39,849 bases of DNA from Deltaproteobacteria bacterium (GTDB lineage: Bacteria > Myxococcota_C > UBA6777). The first letter of the stretch is position 1, and every line of letters begins with the position of its first letter. Positions 16,039-23,774 of this stretch are shown here, piece after piece. Under the pieces are notes generated by a model. It saw only the letters and a list, made by a program, of their open reading frames with translations. It was not told where the DNA came from and searched no databases. The stretch is from assembly GCA_002731275.1 (NCBI GenBank), contig PCBK01000008.1:9646-49494 (forward strand), given 5' to 3'. Position numbers and translations under genes: made by a program.

Positions 16039-16064
16039 AAAAAAGTGACCTCGTGCTTGAGGTC
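16039..16064 (-). terminator. Orphan terminator-like hairpin on the minus strand
   Basis: Stem GACCTC (16047-16052) with GAGGTC (16059-16064), 6-nt loop. On the minus strand it is followed by AC and six T (16044-16039). No minus-strand gene lies upstream of it; the nearest gene is the divergent TPR gene starting at 16143. Confidence 0.5.
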
Positions 16065-16142
16065 GCGTCAAAGGAGAAGACGAGACGAGCACCAAAAAAG
16101 ATCAATTTGGTGTGATGTTTCACTTGCGAGAGGCACAAAGAG

Positions 16143-16841
16143 TTGAATATTGAAGAACTAAAGTGTGCATTGCAAAACGGCGCGCGTCAGGAGACTGCTC
16201 GACTGATTTCACGTCACTTTGCAGAGAGAAGATGTGTCGAAGGGGCTGTGGGGGATATCCTTCGTGTGTTGTCATTTTGTCCACCAGAAGAAAGAATTTA
16301 CTTACTCCGGCAGAGTATCCAACATGCACCACGTGAGACGGCGTTGTACGTCGAGCTCGTGCGTCATCAATTGCAACAGCAAGAGTATGAACAGGCTGAG
16401 TGGTGGTGGGGGATTGCGATCAAGATCGGCGCCAGGAGCGCTGCGTTGTGGGCGCTTGGTGTTGATGTCGCGTTGGGCAGGTACGATCTGCAGCTCGCCG
16501 AGACAGCGATGGACCGATTCTCACAACTCGCGCCCGAAGATACCAAGACCCTCGCACGTTTGAAGGCCTCTCATGCGTATGCAAAGGGCGTCGAACTGTG
16601 GCAAACAAACAAACGCGATCAGGCGCTCTTTTGGATCCGCAGGGCGATCGTCGACGCACCTCACTGGGAAGAGCCTCGTCTCACCCTCGCTGATTATCTC
16701 AATGAACTTGGTCGTCCCAACAGCGCGATCAAGTACGCTCACTCCACACCTTCTTCTGGTATACCTACACTCCGCTCTATCTCACCAACATCGCCAACAC
16801 ATGCGGTGATCGTTCCTATTGAGTGCGCAGAAATTTCGTAA
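16143..16841 (+). CDS. TPR-like helical repeat protein
   Basis: 232 residues with a TTG start at 16143, preceded by GAGAGG at about nine bases. The protein is almost wholly helical, with degenerate tetratricopeptide units. Examples are A-L-Y-V-E-L-V-R-H-Q-L-Q-Q-Q-E-Y-E-Q-A-E at about 64-83, A-L-W-A-L-G-V-D-V-A-L-G-R-Y-D near 100, and a W-Q-T-N-K-R-D-Q-A-L-F-W unit near 160. The last 35 residues are Ser/Pro/Thr-rich and look disordered. No signal peptide. TPR arrays mediate protein-protein contacts; the partner is unknown. An internal start is possible because TTG is a weak initiator. Confidence 0.68.
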   Translation: MNIEELKCALQNGARQETARLISRHFAERRCVEGAVGDILRVLSFCPPEERIYLLRQSIQHAPRETALYVELVRHQLQQQEYEQAEWWWGIAIKIGARSAALWALGVDVALGRYDLQLAETAMDRFSQLAPEDTKTLARLKASHAYAKGVELWQTNKRDQALFWIRRAIVDAPHWEEPRLTLADYLNELGRPNSAIKYAHSTPSSGIPTLRSISPTSPTHAVIVPIECAEIS

Positions 16842-16925
16842 CGCTTACATGTTTCTCAATGTAGAGGTTTGTTGGGGGCATTTTGTGGGGAGTGGTGTGC
16901 GGTTGTGTTTGAAGCAGGCCGTTGA

Positions 16926-17438
16926 TTATTCGGCTTGTTCAGGGGAGCGGAAGAGTTTGGGATCGAGGAGGAGGATCAGGAACAAGATGGGGAGTGTCCA
17001 GAGCGCCTTGAGGAAGCCAACAGTAGGGATCAAGAGGATGGTGAGCATCCCGATCGCACCGACCATCAGTGTGCGGACATCGATCTCCATGCGGCTGAGG
17101 ATGTCTTGTGCTTGCTCCGCTTCTTCAGGGGAGGGGGAGCCATCGAGGACCTTGATCAGGTGTTTTTGTGCTGCGCGGTAGTTGCCGTTTTCAAAGTGGG
17201 ATTGAGCTTGCATGAAGAGTTTGCTGGTTTTGGATGCTTCTTCATCCTTTGCGCTTTTTTCTTCAGCTTCGTCGTTGTCATCGTCTTCATCGAGAGAAGA
17301 CGCGGCCTCTTTTTCGACTGCTTCTTCCTCGTTGAGGTCCGCCTGCTCTTTTTCTACAGACTCGATGTTTTCAGCGTTCGCCTTTTTTTTCGCTGCGCTT
17401 TTTTTCTTTTTGGTTTTGGTTCTCTTCTTTCTGCTCAT
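16926..17438 (-). CDS. Small membrane protein with charged N-terminus and TPR-like segment
   Basis: 170 residues, ATG at 17438 with AGAGG about nine bases upstream. Residues 1-20 are Lys-rich, followed by a very acidic Glu/Asp stretch to about 70. Then comes a TPR-like helix pair (F-M-Q-A-Q-S-H-F-E-N-G-N-Y-R-A-A-Q-K-H, about 75-110) and a C-terminal hydrophobic hairpin (about 122-160) that should insert in the membrane. The basic/acidic low-complexity N-terminus resembles disordered nucleic-acid- or protein-binding tails. No family recognised. It is transcribed away from rsmH, so the 200-bp gap 17439-17638 holds two divergent promoters. Confidence 0.65.
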   Translation of the reverse strand: MSRKKRTKTKKKKSAAKKKANAENIESVEKEQADLNEEEAVEKEAASSLDEDDDNDEAEEKSAKDEEASKTSKLFMQAQSHFENGNYRAAQKHLIKVLDGSPSPEEAEQAQDILSRMEIDVRTLMVGAIGMLTILLIPTVGFLKALWTLPILFLILLLDPKLFRSPEQAE

Positions 17439-17638
17439 CTATTAAAACCTCTACATTGGGTCTCTACACACTGACAATTCAGGTGGAGATAGGTTTCCTA
17501 CAAATATGATCAGGTGTGGTCTTTAGCACAAAACATAGTAATTGTCAAAGTACAAAAAGCAACACCAAAACGCGTCAAAAAATTGCGCTGGGTTTTGTTT
17601 CTACGCTACATCTTTTTGCACAAAGATAGGAGAGAGAT

Positions 17639-18625
17639 GTGTCTGATACCACAAAAAAGCAACCCATGTTTGAGCCCGACGATTGGCATATCACAGTACT
17701 GCGGGATGAAGCGGTGCAGTGGATGCTCAGCGGAGGCGGTCGTCACTTTGTCGACGGCACACTTGGTGGTGGAGGTCACGCTGAGCTTCTGTTGCGCACA
17801 CGAGAGGATGTCGAGCTGCTTGGGATCGATCGTGATCCTGAAGCTCTCCATCAAGCAACACAGCGATTGCAGTCATTTGGTGAGCGACTGAAGACCTCTC
17901 AAGGCAGCTACGCGACACTCGCGACGCACCTTGAAGCGGTCTCTTTCCCTGAAAAGGTCGACGGGATCCTGCTCGATCTTGGTGTGAACAGTCGTCAACT
18001 CGACGATGGAGAGAGAGGCTTTAGCTTTCGTCATGATGGGCCGCTCGATATGCGCTTTAACAGCGAAGGCTCAGGTCAGACGGCGGCCGATGTCGTCAAC
18101 ACCTACTCTGTAGAAGATCTCGCCAGGATCTTTCGGCGTTGGGGCGAAGAGCCACAAGCCAAGCGAGCCGCGAAGGCGATCGTCGCCTGGCGTGAGACAA
18201 AGCAGCCATTTTCGCGAACATTTGAGCTGAAAGATTGTTTGCACGCAGCCCTGCCTGTCAGACGCAAAAAGAAGGCCAAGCAAGTCGATCCCGCTACCCG
18301 ATGTTTTCAGGCGCTGCGGATCGCGGTGAATGAAGAGCTCGTGCAGCTCGAAACGTTCTTGGAGACGTTCACAGAACATCTCAATGTAGGCGGTCGTATC
18401 GTGATTATTTCCTTCCATTCGTTGGAAGATCGGATGGTGAAGAGGCGCTTTCAAGCGCTCGCAAAGGGCTGTATCTGCCCTCCAGATTTACCGGTTTGTG
18501 GATGTGGTATCGAGCCGAGCTTGCAGATTTTGACGCGCAAGCCCATATGGCCCTCTGACGAAGAGGTCACCCACAACCCAAGGGCTCGTAGCGCCAGGTT
18601 ACGAGCCGCAAAATGTATTATTTAG
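17639..18625 (+). CDS. rsmH: 16S rRNA (cytosine-1402-N4)-methyltransferase RsmH (MraW)
   Basis: 328 residues with GTG start at 17639, AGGAG spaced about seven bases upstream. It methylates C1402 of 16S rRNA using S-adenosylmethionine. Family signatures: H-I-T-V-L-x-x-E-A near the N-terminus, the SAM-binding V-D-G-T-L-G-G-G-G-H, D-L-G-V-N-S-R-Q-L-D and F-S-F-R-x-D-G-P-L-D-M-R, and C-terminal I-S-F-H-S-L-E-D-R and K-P-I-x-P-S-x-x-E. It heads the division cluster rsmH-ftsL-ftsI. The usual partner mraZ is not upstream; an unrelated divergent gene lies there instead. Confidence 0.96.
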   Translation: MSDTTKKQPMFEPDDWHITVLRDEAVQWMLSGGGRHFVDGTLGGGGHAELLLRTREDVELLGIDRDPEALHQATQRLQSFGERLKTSQGSYATLATHLEAVSFPEKVDGILLDLGVNSRQLDDGERGFSFRHDGPLDMRFNSEGSGQTAADVVNTYSVEDLARIFRRWGEEPQAKRAAKAIVAWRETKQPFSRTFELKDCLHAALPVRRKKKAKQVDPATRCFQALRIAVNEELVQLETFLETFTEHLNVGGRIVIISFHSLEDRMVKRRFQALAKGCICPPDLPVCGCGIEPSLQILTRKPIWPSDEEVTHNPRARSARLRAAKCII

Positions 18626-18649
18626 TAGAAGGAAGCATGTGCTCTGAGG

Positions 18650-18673
18650 ATGATGCATAGCGCAATGTCATAA
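18650..18673 (+). promoter_or_regulatory. Candidate 7-codon upstream ORF mimicking the ftsL start
   Basis: ATG ATG CAT AGC GCA ATG TCA TAA (MMHSAMS) preceded by GAGG. It sits between rsmH and ftsL and repeats the 12-bp GATGATGCATAG (18649-18660) found again at the ftsL start (18723-18734, MMHSQDS). It could be a leader peptide that tunes ftsL translation, or a chance duplication. Confidence 0.25.
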
Positions 18674-18723
18674 CGTGTCATCCTTCGAAAACACGCCGGA
18701 AGGCATATGGATAGGTGGTCCCG

Positions 18724-19356
18724 ATGATGCATAGTCAAGATTCTTTTGTAGAGCAAAATGGTAACAACTCCTGGGATGAGGGCATCTTTCAGGAGCTCGA
18801 TCAAAACGATTGGGGCGAGATCGTCTGGAGTGACAATCTCTCCCTCTCCGGAGAAGAGGAGCAGACGCTCTGGAGTGAGCCCGCTGAGTGGGTTGAAGCG
18901 ACAGAGCATATGTCCTTTGAAGACGAAGACGAAGATGATTGGGATGATGAGTGTACGGAATACGAAGAAGCGACGATCTACGCGCCGCGCGCTTCCTCGA
19001 AGGGCAATTTGCTCTTTTGGTCAGGGATCGCGTTGTGTTTGACGATCCTGGCTTCTGCCGCACTCGTCGATATTTGGGCGCAAGGTGAGGCGACCCGACT
19101 GGGCTTCACCTACAGCAAGTCCGTCCAAGAGCTTGAGCGTGTACGTGTTGAACGCAAGCGCCTGAAGATCCGCCTCGCGGCGCTTCGCAATCCCGCAAGA
19201 CTCGTGAAGATCGCACGTCAGGAGCTTGGACTTCGTCAGCCCACACGCTCACAGTTGATCTCCGAAAAGCAAGTCCGCGAACAGATCGAGTTCAAAAAAC
19301 AAGATCGCATTCGCATCGCTCGACGCCCTCAATTGCTCCCGGTGGTGGCCCAATAA
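18724..19356 (+). CDS. ftsL: Cell division protein FtsL-like
   Basis: 210 residues from the ATG at 18724 (AGGTGG five bases upstream; an in-frame GTG at 18715 lacks such a site). FtsL is a small bitopic divisome protein that partners FtsB and FtsQ and activates FtsWI. Here a long, very acidic cytosolic tail (about 1-95, with an E-D-E-D-E-D-D-W-D-D run) precedes one membrane helix (about 98-118). A basic periplasmic coiled coil follows (V-Q-E-L-E-R-V-R-V-E-R-K-R-L) with the typical A-R-L-V-K-I-A-R-Q-E-L-G-L-R motif. Position between rsmH and ftsI and the TM-coiled-coil layout support FtsL. The acidic extension is much longer than in E. coli FtsL (121 residues in total). Confidence 0.85.
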   Translation: MMHSQDSFVEQNGNNSWDEGIFQELDQNDWGEIVWSDNLSLSGEEEQTLWSEPAEWVEATEHMSFEDEDEDDWDDECTEYEEATIYAPRASSKGNLLFWSGIALCLTILASAALVDIWAQGEATRLGFTYSKSVQELERVRVERKRLKIRLAALRNPARLVKIARQELGLRQPTRSQLISEKQVREQIEFKKQDRIRIARRPQLLPVVAQ

Positions 19357-19372
19357 TGTTTTCGCCACTTTT

Positions 19373-19441
19373 GGTCGCTAGATAAACGTCTGAGAGCGCG
19401 AACAATCGCATTCTCAAAGATCGTTTCTCCTTCTAGCGACC
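19373..19441 (+). ncRNA. Structured multi-helix inverted repeat between ftsL and ftsI
   Basis: Four nested paired segments make one long interrupted hairpin. GGTCGCTAG (19373-19381) pairs with CTAGCGACC (19433-19441), AAACG (19384-19388) with CGTTT (19422-19426), TGAGA (19391-19395) with TCTCA (19412-19416), and GCG (19396-19398) with CGC (19407-19409), loop CGAACAAT. No T-tract follows, so it is not a simple terminator. It may be a cis-acting RNA element of the ftsI leader, a processing site or a small RNA. No known family recognised. Confidence 0.5.
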
Positions 19442-19568
19442 TCCTCATCAAGCAGGGCAGTGTATTTACACCGCCTTGAAGCGCAACCTGGAGTGCACGA
19501 AAAGTCCAACCTTATTGGTGGCCTTTGTGATGCCTCCGGGTTTTTTACGTTTGACCCTTTTGGCAGTC

Positions 19569-19599
19569 GGTGGACCCAAACGCTTCACTTGGGCCCACC
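19569..19599 (+). promoter_or_regulatory. Hairpin directly in front of the ftsI start region
   Basis: GGTGGACCCAA (19569-19579) pairs with TTGGGCCCACC (19589-19599) with a single A/C mismatch and a 9-nt loop, and abuts the ATG at 19600. In mRNA it would sequester the region upstream of that ATG, which has no Shine-Dalgarno of its own. Confidence 0.4.
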
Positions 19600-21723
19600 A
19601 TGAGCAGGAGTCTCATCTTGTCCACGAAAAAGAAGACCGCAAAGCAAAAGGCCGCGCAACCCAAAGGCCGCAAGAAAAAGACGCCGACAAACCCGCAAAA
19701 AGCACCTCCTGTTGGGGGGCGGTTGACCATCGTGATGGTCCTCTTTTGTATGGGGTTCTCGCTCCTCGGCTACCGCGCCTTTGTGCTGCAAGTGAAACGC
19801 AGTAAACAATTCCGCGATATGGTGAAAGCCAGCCAGTACACGACGATCCGTCTGCCTGCCAAAAGGGGTGACATCTTCGATCGACACATGACGCCTCTGG
19901 CGATCAGCGTTGAGGTCGACTCGATCAGCGCCAACCCCCGCATGATACGAGATAAACTTCGTGTCGCACGTTCTCTCTCACGGATCCTGAACGTCCCCCG
20001 TGGAAAACTCTTGCTCTTGCTCGCACAAGATCGCTACTTCGTGTGGATCAAACGACATGTCTCTCGCCGAGAAGTTCGCGCCATCCAACGTTTGAAATTG
20101 CGAGGCATTCGCGTCCTTCAGGAGAGCCGTCGCTTCTATCCAAATGGCCATCTCGCCTCTCACCTGCTCGGCTACACCGACCGAGACGGGAAAGGTCTCG
20201 CTGGTGTCGAACGCTTCTTCGACAAGTTGTTGCGTGGAAAGAAACAGGCGATCCGACTCCCTCGTGACCCAAAAGGGCGACGCATCCTTCGCCCTGGACT
20301 GCTTCATGTGAACGGACGCTGGGGCTCCAACGTCGTGCTCACCATCGACAAAGCCATCCAATACATCGCCGAGCGTGAGATCGAAGCGGCGGTCAGAAAG
20401 TGGAAAGCCAAGCGCGGGATCGCGGTCGTGATGAACCCCCAAAATGGCGACTTACTCGGTTTGGCAATGTATCCAGACTTCGATCCCAACCGCTTTCGTG
20501 ACTACAAGACCTCCGTGCGAAACAACGCGGCGATCTCCAACCCCTACGAACCAGGCTCCACGATGAAGGTGATCTCGATGGCGATCGCGCGTCACCTCGG
20601 TCTCGTCCGATGGTCTGAGAAGCTCGACTGTGAGGGCGGTCGCATGAGGATCGGGCGATACACGATCCACGACGATCACCCTCACAAATGGCTGACACCT
20701 GCAGGCGTGATCAAGTATTCGAGTAACATCTGTACGGCCAAGATCGCCAACCGCGTAGGGAAGAAAAGACTCTATACCTACATGCGCAAATTTGGCTTTG
20801 GACAACGCACCAACATCGGCTTGCCCTGGGAGACCCGTGGGATCCTGCACAATTACAAACGCTGGGCCAACATCTCCCTCGCCAACATCGCGTTTGGTCA
20901 AGGTGTCTCTGTGACACCGATCCAGTTGACCGCCGCGATCAGCGCCGTCGCCAACGGTGGAAATTACTACCAACCTCGCCTGTATCGCTCGATTGTAGAC
21001 CGAAAAGGACGAAAGATTCGGGAGTTCCCGCCCCATAAAAAGTATCGTATTATCTCCAAAAAAGCCGCGATCGATGTCATGCACATGATGGAGCTCGTCG
21101 TGAAAAAGGGAGGGACAGGGACCAACGCACATATCAAAAATATCCGCGTCGCAGGGAAAACAGGGACCGCACAAAAGCCACGCGCCAACGGACGTGGCTA
21201 CGGACGGGGAAGGATCGGATCGTTTGTCGGGTTTTTGCCCGCAGAAAATCCCAAGCTCACGATCTTGATCGTGATGGATGAACCACAGGGCTCAAAATAC
21301 GGTGGGACTGTAGCTGCGCCAGCCTTCAAGCGCATCGCACTTGGTTCACTGCGCCAGCTCGGCTACATCCCTGGCGGTCGCGTGCGGTTTAAAGCCATTC
21401 AATTCCCACCTCCAGCAGATGCCGTGAAGAAAGAGCCGAAAAAGGCGGCGCAAAAAGTCCTCGCCAACAACAAAGTGAAGAAGGCCAAAGACAAGAAAAA
21501 CCAATTGGTCCTCGCCGCCGATCACGACGCGCCCAAAAAAACCAAACAGACTCCCAACTTTATGCGCCGTTCATTGCGTGAAGTGATGAGACGTGCGCAG
21601 GCTCTTGGGATCCGTGTGAATCCGATCGGCCGAGGGGTCGCACGTTACCAAAAACCACGACCAGGACAGGCGCTGCCCAAAAATCGCGTCGTCACAGTTG
21701 TCTTCACATCCAAACGCAATTGA
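19600..21723 (+). CDS. ftsI: Penicillin-binding protein, FtsI/SpoVD type with C-terminal PASTA domain
   Basis: 707 residues from ATG 19600. The start is uncertain: GTG 19570 and TTG 19618 are in frame, and only TTG 19618 has a good ribosome binding site (AGGAG at 19605-19609). It is a division transpeptidase that cross-links septal peptidoglycan with FtsW. A Lys-rich cytosolic tail and one membrane helix (about 42-64) precede the PBP dimer domain and the transpeptidase domain. Active-site motifs are S-T-M-K (Ser320), S-S-N (374-376) and K-T-G (520-522). After a Lys/Ala linker comes a PASTA-like domain (about 645-707). PASTA on FtsI is typical of SpoVD/PBP2x-type and many deltaproteobacterial enzymes. 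The cluster stops here; murE does not follow. Confidence 0.95.
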   Translation: MSRSLILSTKKKTAKQKAAQPKGRKKKTPTNPQKAPPVGGRLTIVMVLFCMGFSLLGYRAFVLQVKRSKQFRDMVKASQYTTIRLPAKRGDIFDRHMTPLAISVEVDSISANPRMIRDKLRVARSLSRILNVPRGKLLLLLAQDRYFVWIKRHVSRREVRAIQRLKLRGIRVLQESRRFYPNGHLASHLLGYTDRDGKGLAGVERFFDKLLRGKKQAIRLPRDPKGRRILRPGLLHVNGRWGSNVVLTIDKAIQYIAEREIEAAVRKWKAKRGIAVVMNPQNGDLLGLAMYPDFDPNRFRDYKTSVRNNAAISNPYEPGSTMKVISMAIARHLGLVRWSEKLDCEGGRMRIGRYTIHDDHPHKWLTPAGVIKYSSNICTAKIANRVGKKRLYTYMRKFGFGQRTNIGLPWETRGILHNYKRWANISLANIAFGQGVSVTPIQLTAAISAVANGGNYYQPRLYRSIVDRKGRKIREFPPHKKYRIISKKAAIDVMHMMELVVKKGGTGTNAHIKNIRVAGKTGTAQKPRANGRGYGRGRIGSFVGFLPAENPKLTILIVMDEPQGSKYGGTVAAPAFKRIALGSLRQLGYIPGGRVRFKAIQFPPPADAVKKEPKKAAQKVLANNKVKKAKDKKNQLVLAADHDAPKKTKQTPNFMRRSLREVMRRAQALGIRVNPIGRGVARYQKPRPGQALPKNRVVTVVFTSKRN

Positions 21724-21796
21724 TCGAAAAATAGGGGGATAGGGAGAACGCATAGGGGAGCTGAAGAGGGGATTCTTTGTGAGCTGGTGAGCCGAT

Positions 21797-23527
21797 TTAT
21801 GACTCTGAGGAAAACCAAGAAGCGACGAGTTCAAGTTGGAGGGCGGGGATCGTCAATTTGTTCTTCTTGCGATAACCATTGAGTGTCTGGTGGACCTTGG
21901 TGTGCTTGAGCTCACGCAGCGCTTCCACTGTTTTGAATCCCGCACGAATCACATGCTCTGCCCACTCCTCTGGAACACCGATCTCGACGAACGCTTTGGG
22001 GTTGGGTGGCTCAGGCTTCTTCTCGGGTCTCATCTGTGGGAAGAACAGGACCTCTTGGATCGAATCGTTGTCAGTCAAGAACATGGTCAAACGGTCGATC
22101 CCGATCCCCATACCCGATGTGGGAGGCATCCCAAACTCCAACGCACGCAGGAAGTCTTGATCGATGAACATCGCTTCGTCGTCGCCTTTTTCGGACAACT
22201 TGAGCTGGTCCTCAAAGCGACCACGTTGATCGATTGGGTCGTTCAACTCGGAGTATGCGTTCGCCAACTCTTTTCCATTGACCATCAGCTCAAAGCGCTC
22301 TGTGAGCTCTGGGTTGTCGCGGTGTCGTTTACACAGTGGCGACATCTCGACGGGATAGTCCGTGATGAAGGTGGGTTGGATGTAATTGTGCTCACATTTT
22401 TCGCCGAAGATCTCGTCGATCAGTTTGCCTTTGCCCATGCTCTTGTCTGTCTCGATCTCGAGCTTGTCACAGACTTCGCGCAATTGGGTCTCATCCATCC
22501 CTGTAATGTCGATGCCTGTGTGCTCTTGGATCGCTTCGATCATGGAGACGCGTTTGTAGGGGGCTTTGAAGTCGAGGGTCTTGTCACCGTGTTTGACTTC
22601 AGTTGTGCCGTAAAGATCCATGACGACACGTTCGAGCATCTGCTCGGTGAACTTCATCATCCACTTGTAGTCTTTGTATGCGACATAGATCTCCATGACT
22701 GTAAATTCGGGGTTGTGTGTGCGGTCCATCCCCTCGTTACGGAAGTCCTTTGCGAACTCATAGACACCTTCGAAACCACCGACGATCAGGCGTTTGAGGT
22801 AAAGTTCGTTGGCGATCCGCAGGTAGAGGGGGATGTCGAGCGCGTTGTGATGCGTCATAAAAGGTCGCGCAGCGGCACCACCGGGGATCGGCTGAAGGAT
22901 CGGTGTCTCGACTTCGAGGTATCCCTTCTCGTTGAAAAAGCTGCGCATGGAGTTCATGATCTGTGTGCGTTTGACGAAGGTCTCTTTGACCTTTTCATTG
23001 ACGACGAGATCGACGTAGCGCATACGGTAACGCAGCTCTGGATCGGAGAATGCATCATAGACATTGCCTTCCGAGTCTTTTTTGACGGCTGGAAGGGGAC
23101 GCAATGCTTTTGAGAGGATCGTCAATGTGTGGACTTTGACGGTGACTTCACCAGTCTTTGTACGAAAGACCTCTCCCTCAACGCCGATGAAATCGCCGCG
23201 ATCGAGGAGTTTTTTGAAGACCGTGTTGTACATCGTTTTGTCCTCTTCAGGACACAGCTCATCGCGGTTGAGGTAGAGCTGGATCGAACCCACTGTGTCT
23301 TGGAGGATCGCAAAGGAGGCCTTTCCTTGAACGCGCTTAAACATCAAGCGACCGGCGATCTTCACCTGTTTGAAGTCTTCGCTGTCGTCCTTGTACCCTT
23401 CGAGAATGGCTTTGGTGTTGGTGTTCAGTTCGAACTCTGCAGCTGGAAATGGCTCGATCCCGAGGTCTCGGATTTTCTGCAGGTTGTCTCTGCGGATGAC
23501 TTCTTGTTCACTTAGTTCTGCGTTCAT
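21797..23527 (-). CDS. lysS: Lysyl-tRNA synthetase, class II, with C-terminal extension
   Basis: 576 residues. The N-terminal OB-fold anticodon domain includes G-R-L-M-F-K-R-V-Q-G-K-A-S-F. Class II motif 2 is F-R-N-E-G-M-D-R-T-H-N-P-E-F-T and motif 3 is G-M-G-I-G-I-D-R-L. It charges tRNA-Lys. The catalytic core ends at L-F-F-P-Q-M-R-P, where most bacterial LysRS stop. Here about 75 further residues follow: a proline-rich linker, then a helical module with A-x-x-V-I-R-A-G-F-K-T-V-E-A-L-R-E-L that resembles small helix-hairpin-helix domains. The gene converges on ftsI and is divergent from the acyl-CoA ligase across a 247-bp gap (23528-23774). Confidence 0.95.
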   Translation of the reverse strand: MNAELSEQEVIRRDNLQKIRDLGIEPFPAAEFELNTNTKAILEGYKDDSEDFKQVKIAGRLMFKRVQGKASFAILQDTVGSIQLYLNRDELCPEEDKTMYNTVFKKLLDRGDFIGVEGEVFRTKTGEVTVKVHTLTILSKALRPLPAVKKDSEGNVYDAFSDPELRYRMRYVDLVVNEKVKETFVKRTQIMNSMRSFFNEKGYLEVETPILQPIPGGAAARPFMTHHNALDIPLYLRIANELYLKRLIVGGFEGVYEFAKDFRNEGMDRTHNPEFTVMEIYVAYKDYKWMMKFTEQMLERVVMDLYGTTEVKHGDKTLDFKAPYKRVSMIEAIQEHTGIDITGMDETQLREVCDKLEIETDKSMGKGKLIDEIFGEKCEHNYIQPTFITDYPVEMSPLCKRHRDNPELTERFELMVNGKELANAYSELNDPIDQRGRFEDQLKLSEKGDDEAMFIDQDFLRALEFGMPPTSGMGIGIDRLTMFLTDNDSIQEVLFFPQMRPEKKPEPPNPKAFVEIGVPEEWAEHVIRAGFKTVEALRELKHTKVHQTLNGYRKKNKLTIPALQLELVASWFSSES

Positions 23528-23774
23528 AGGTTCCTTTCCTTGCGGTCGATAGACAACGTCAGTTGATACGCTTCACAATGGGGGACTGAGGCGCCCCGAA
23601 AAGAGTGCATCCTTATAACAGAAGGCACTTCTCTGTGTAAATAGACGCGGGCTTTTCTTTTGGGGTTCTTGTCACTTGTGAAAAATTGTATTTGACCCTT
23701 TTGCGTGAACCACTTATGATAGGTCGCTATCTGAACAATAAAAAACAACTGAACTCTTATGAAAGGGGCCGTTG

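Larger units (their letters stand above)
15693..16142. other. 450-bp intergenic region upstream of proS with direct repeats
   Basis: Lies between the divergent proS and TPR genes. It carries a 15-bp exact direct repeat, GAAAAATCAACGATT, at 15823-15837 and 15961-15975. The first copy sits in a small GTTGA-AAAA-TCAAC hairpin, the second in TCGAAA..TTTCGA. A terminator-like hairpin on the minus strand is at 16039-16064. A 124-codon minus frame here (16138-15764) has no convincing coding character. Confidence 0.55.

Noticed and set aside
15764-16138. 124-codon minus frame upstream of proS
   Set aside because: No coding signature; spans the direct repeats and terminator-like hairpin.
21836-23113. 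425-codon plus-strand frame
   Set aside because: Exact antisense shadow of lysS, whose class II synthetase motifs are unmistakable.
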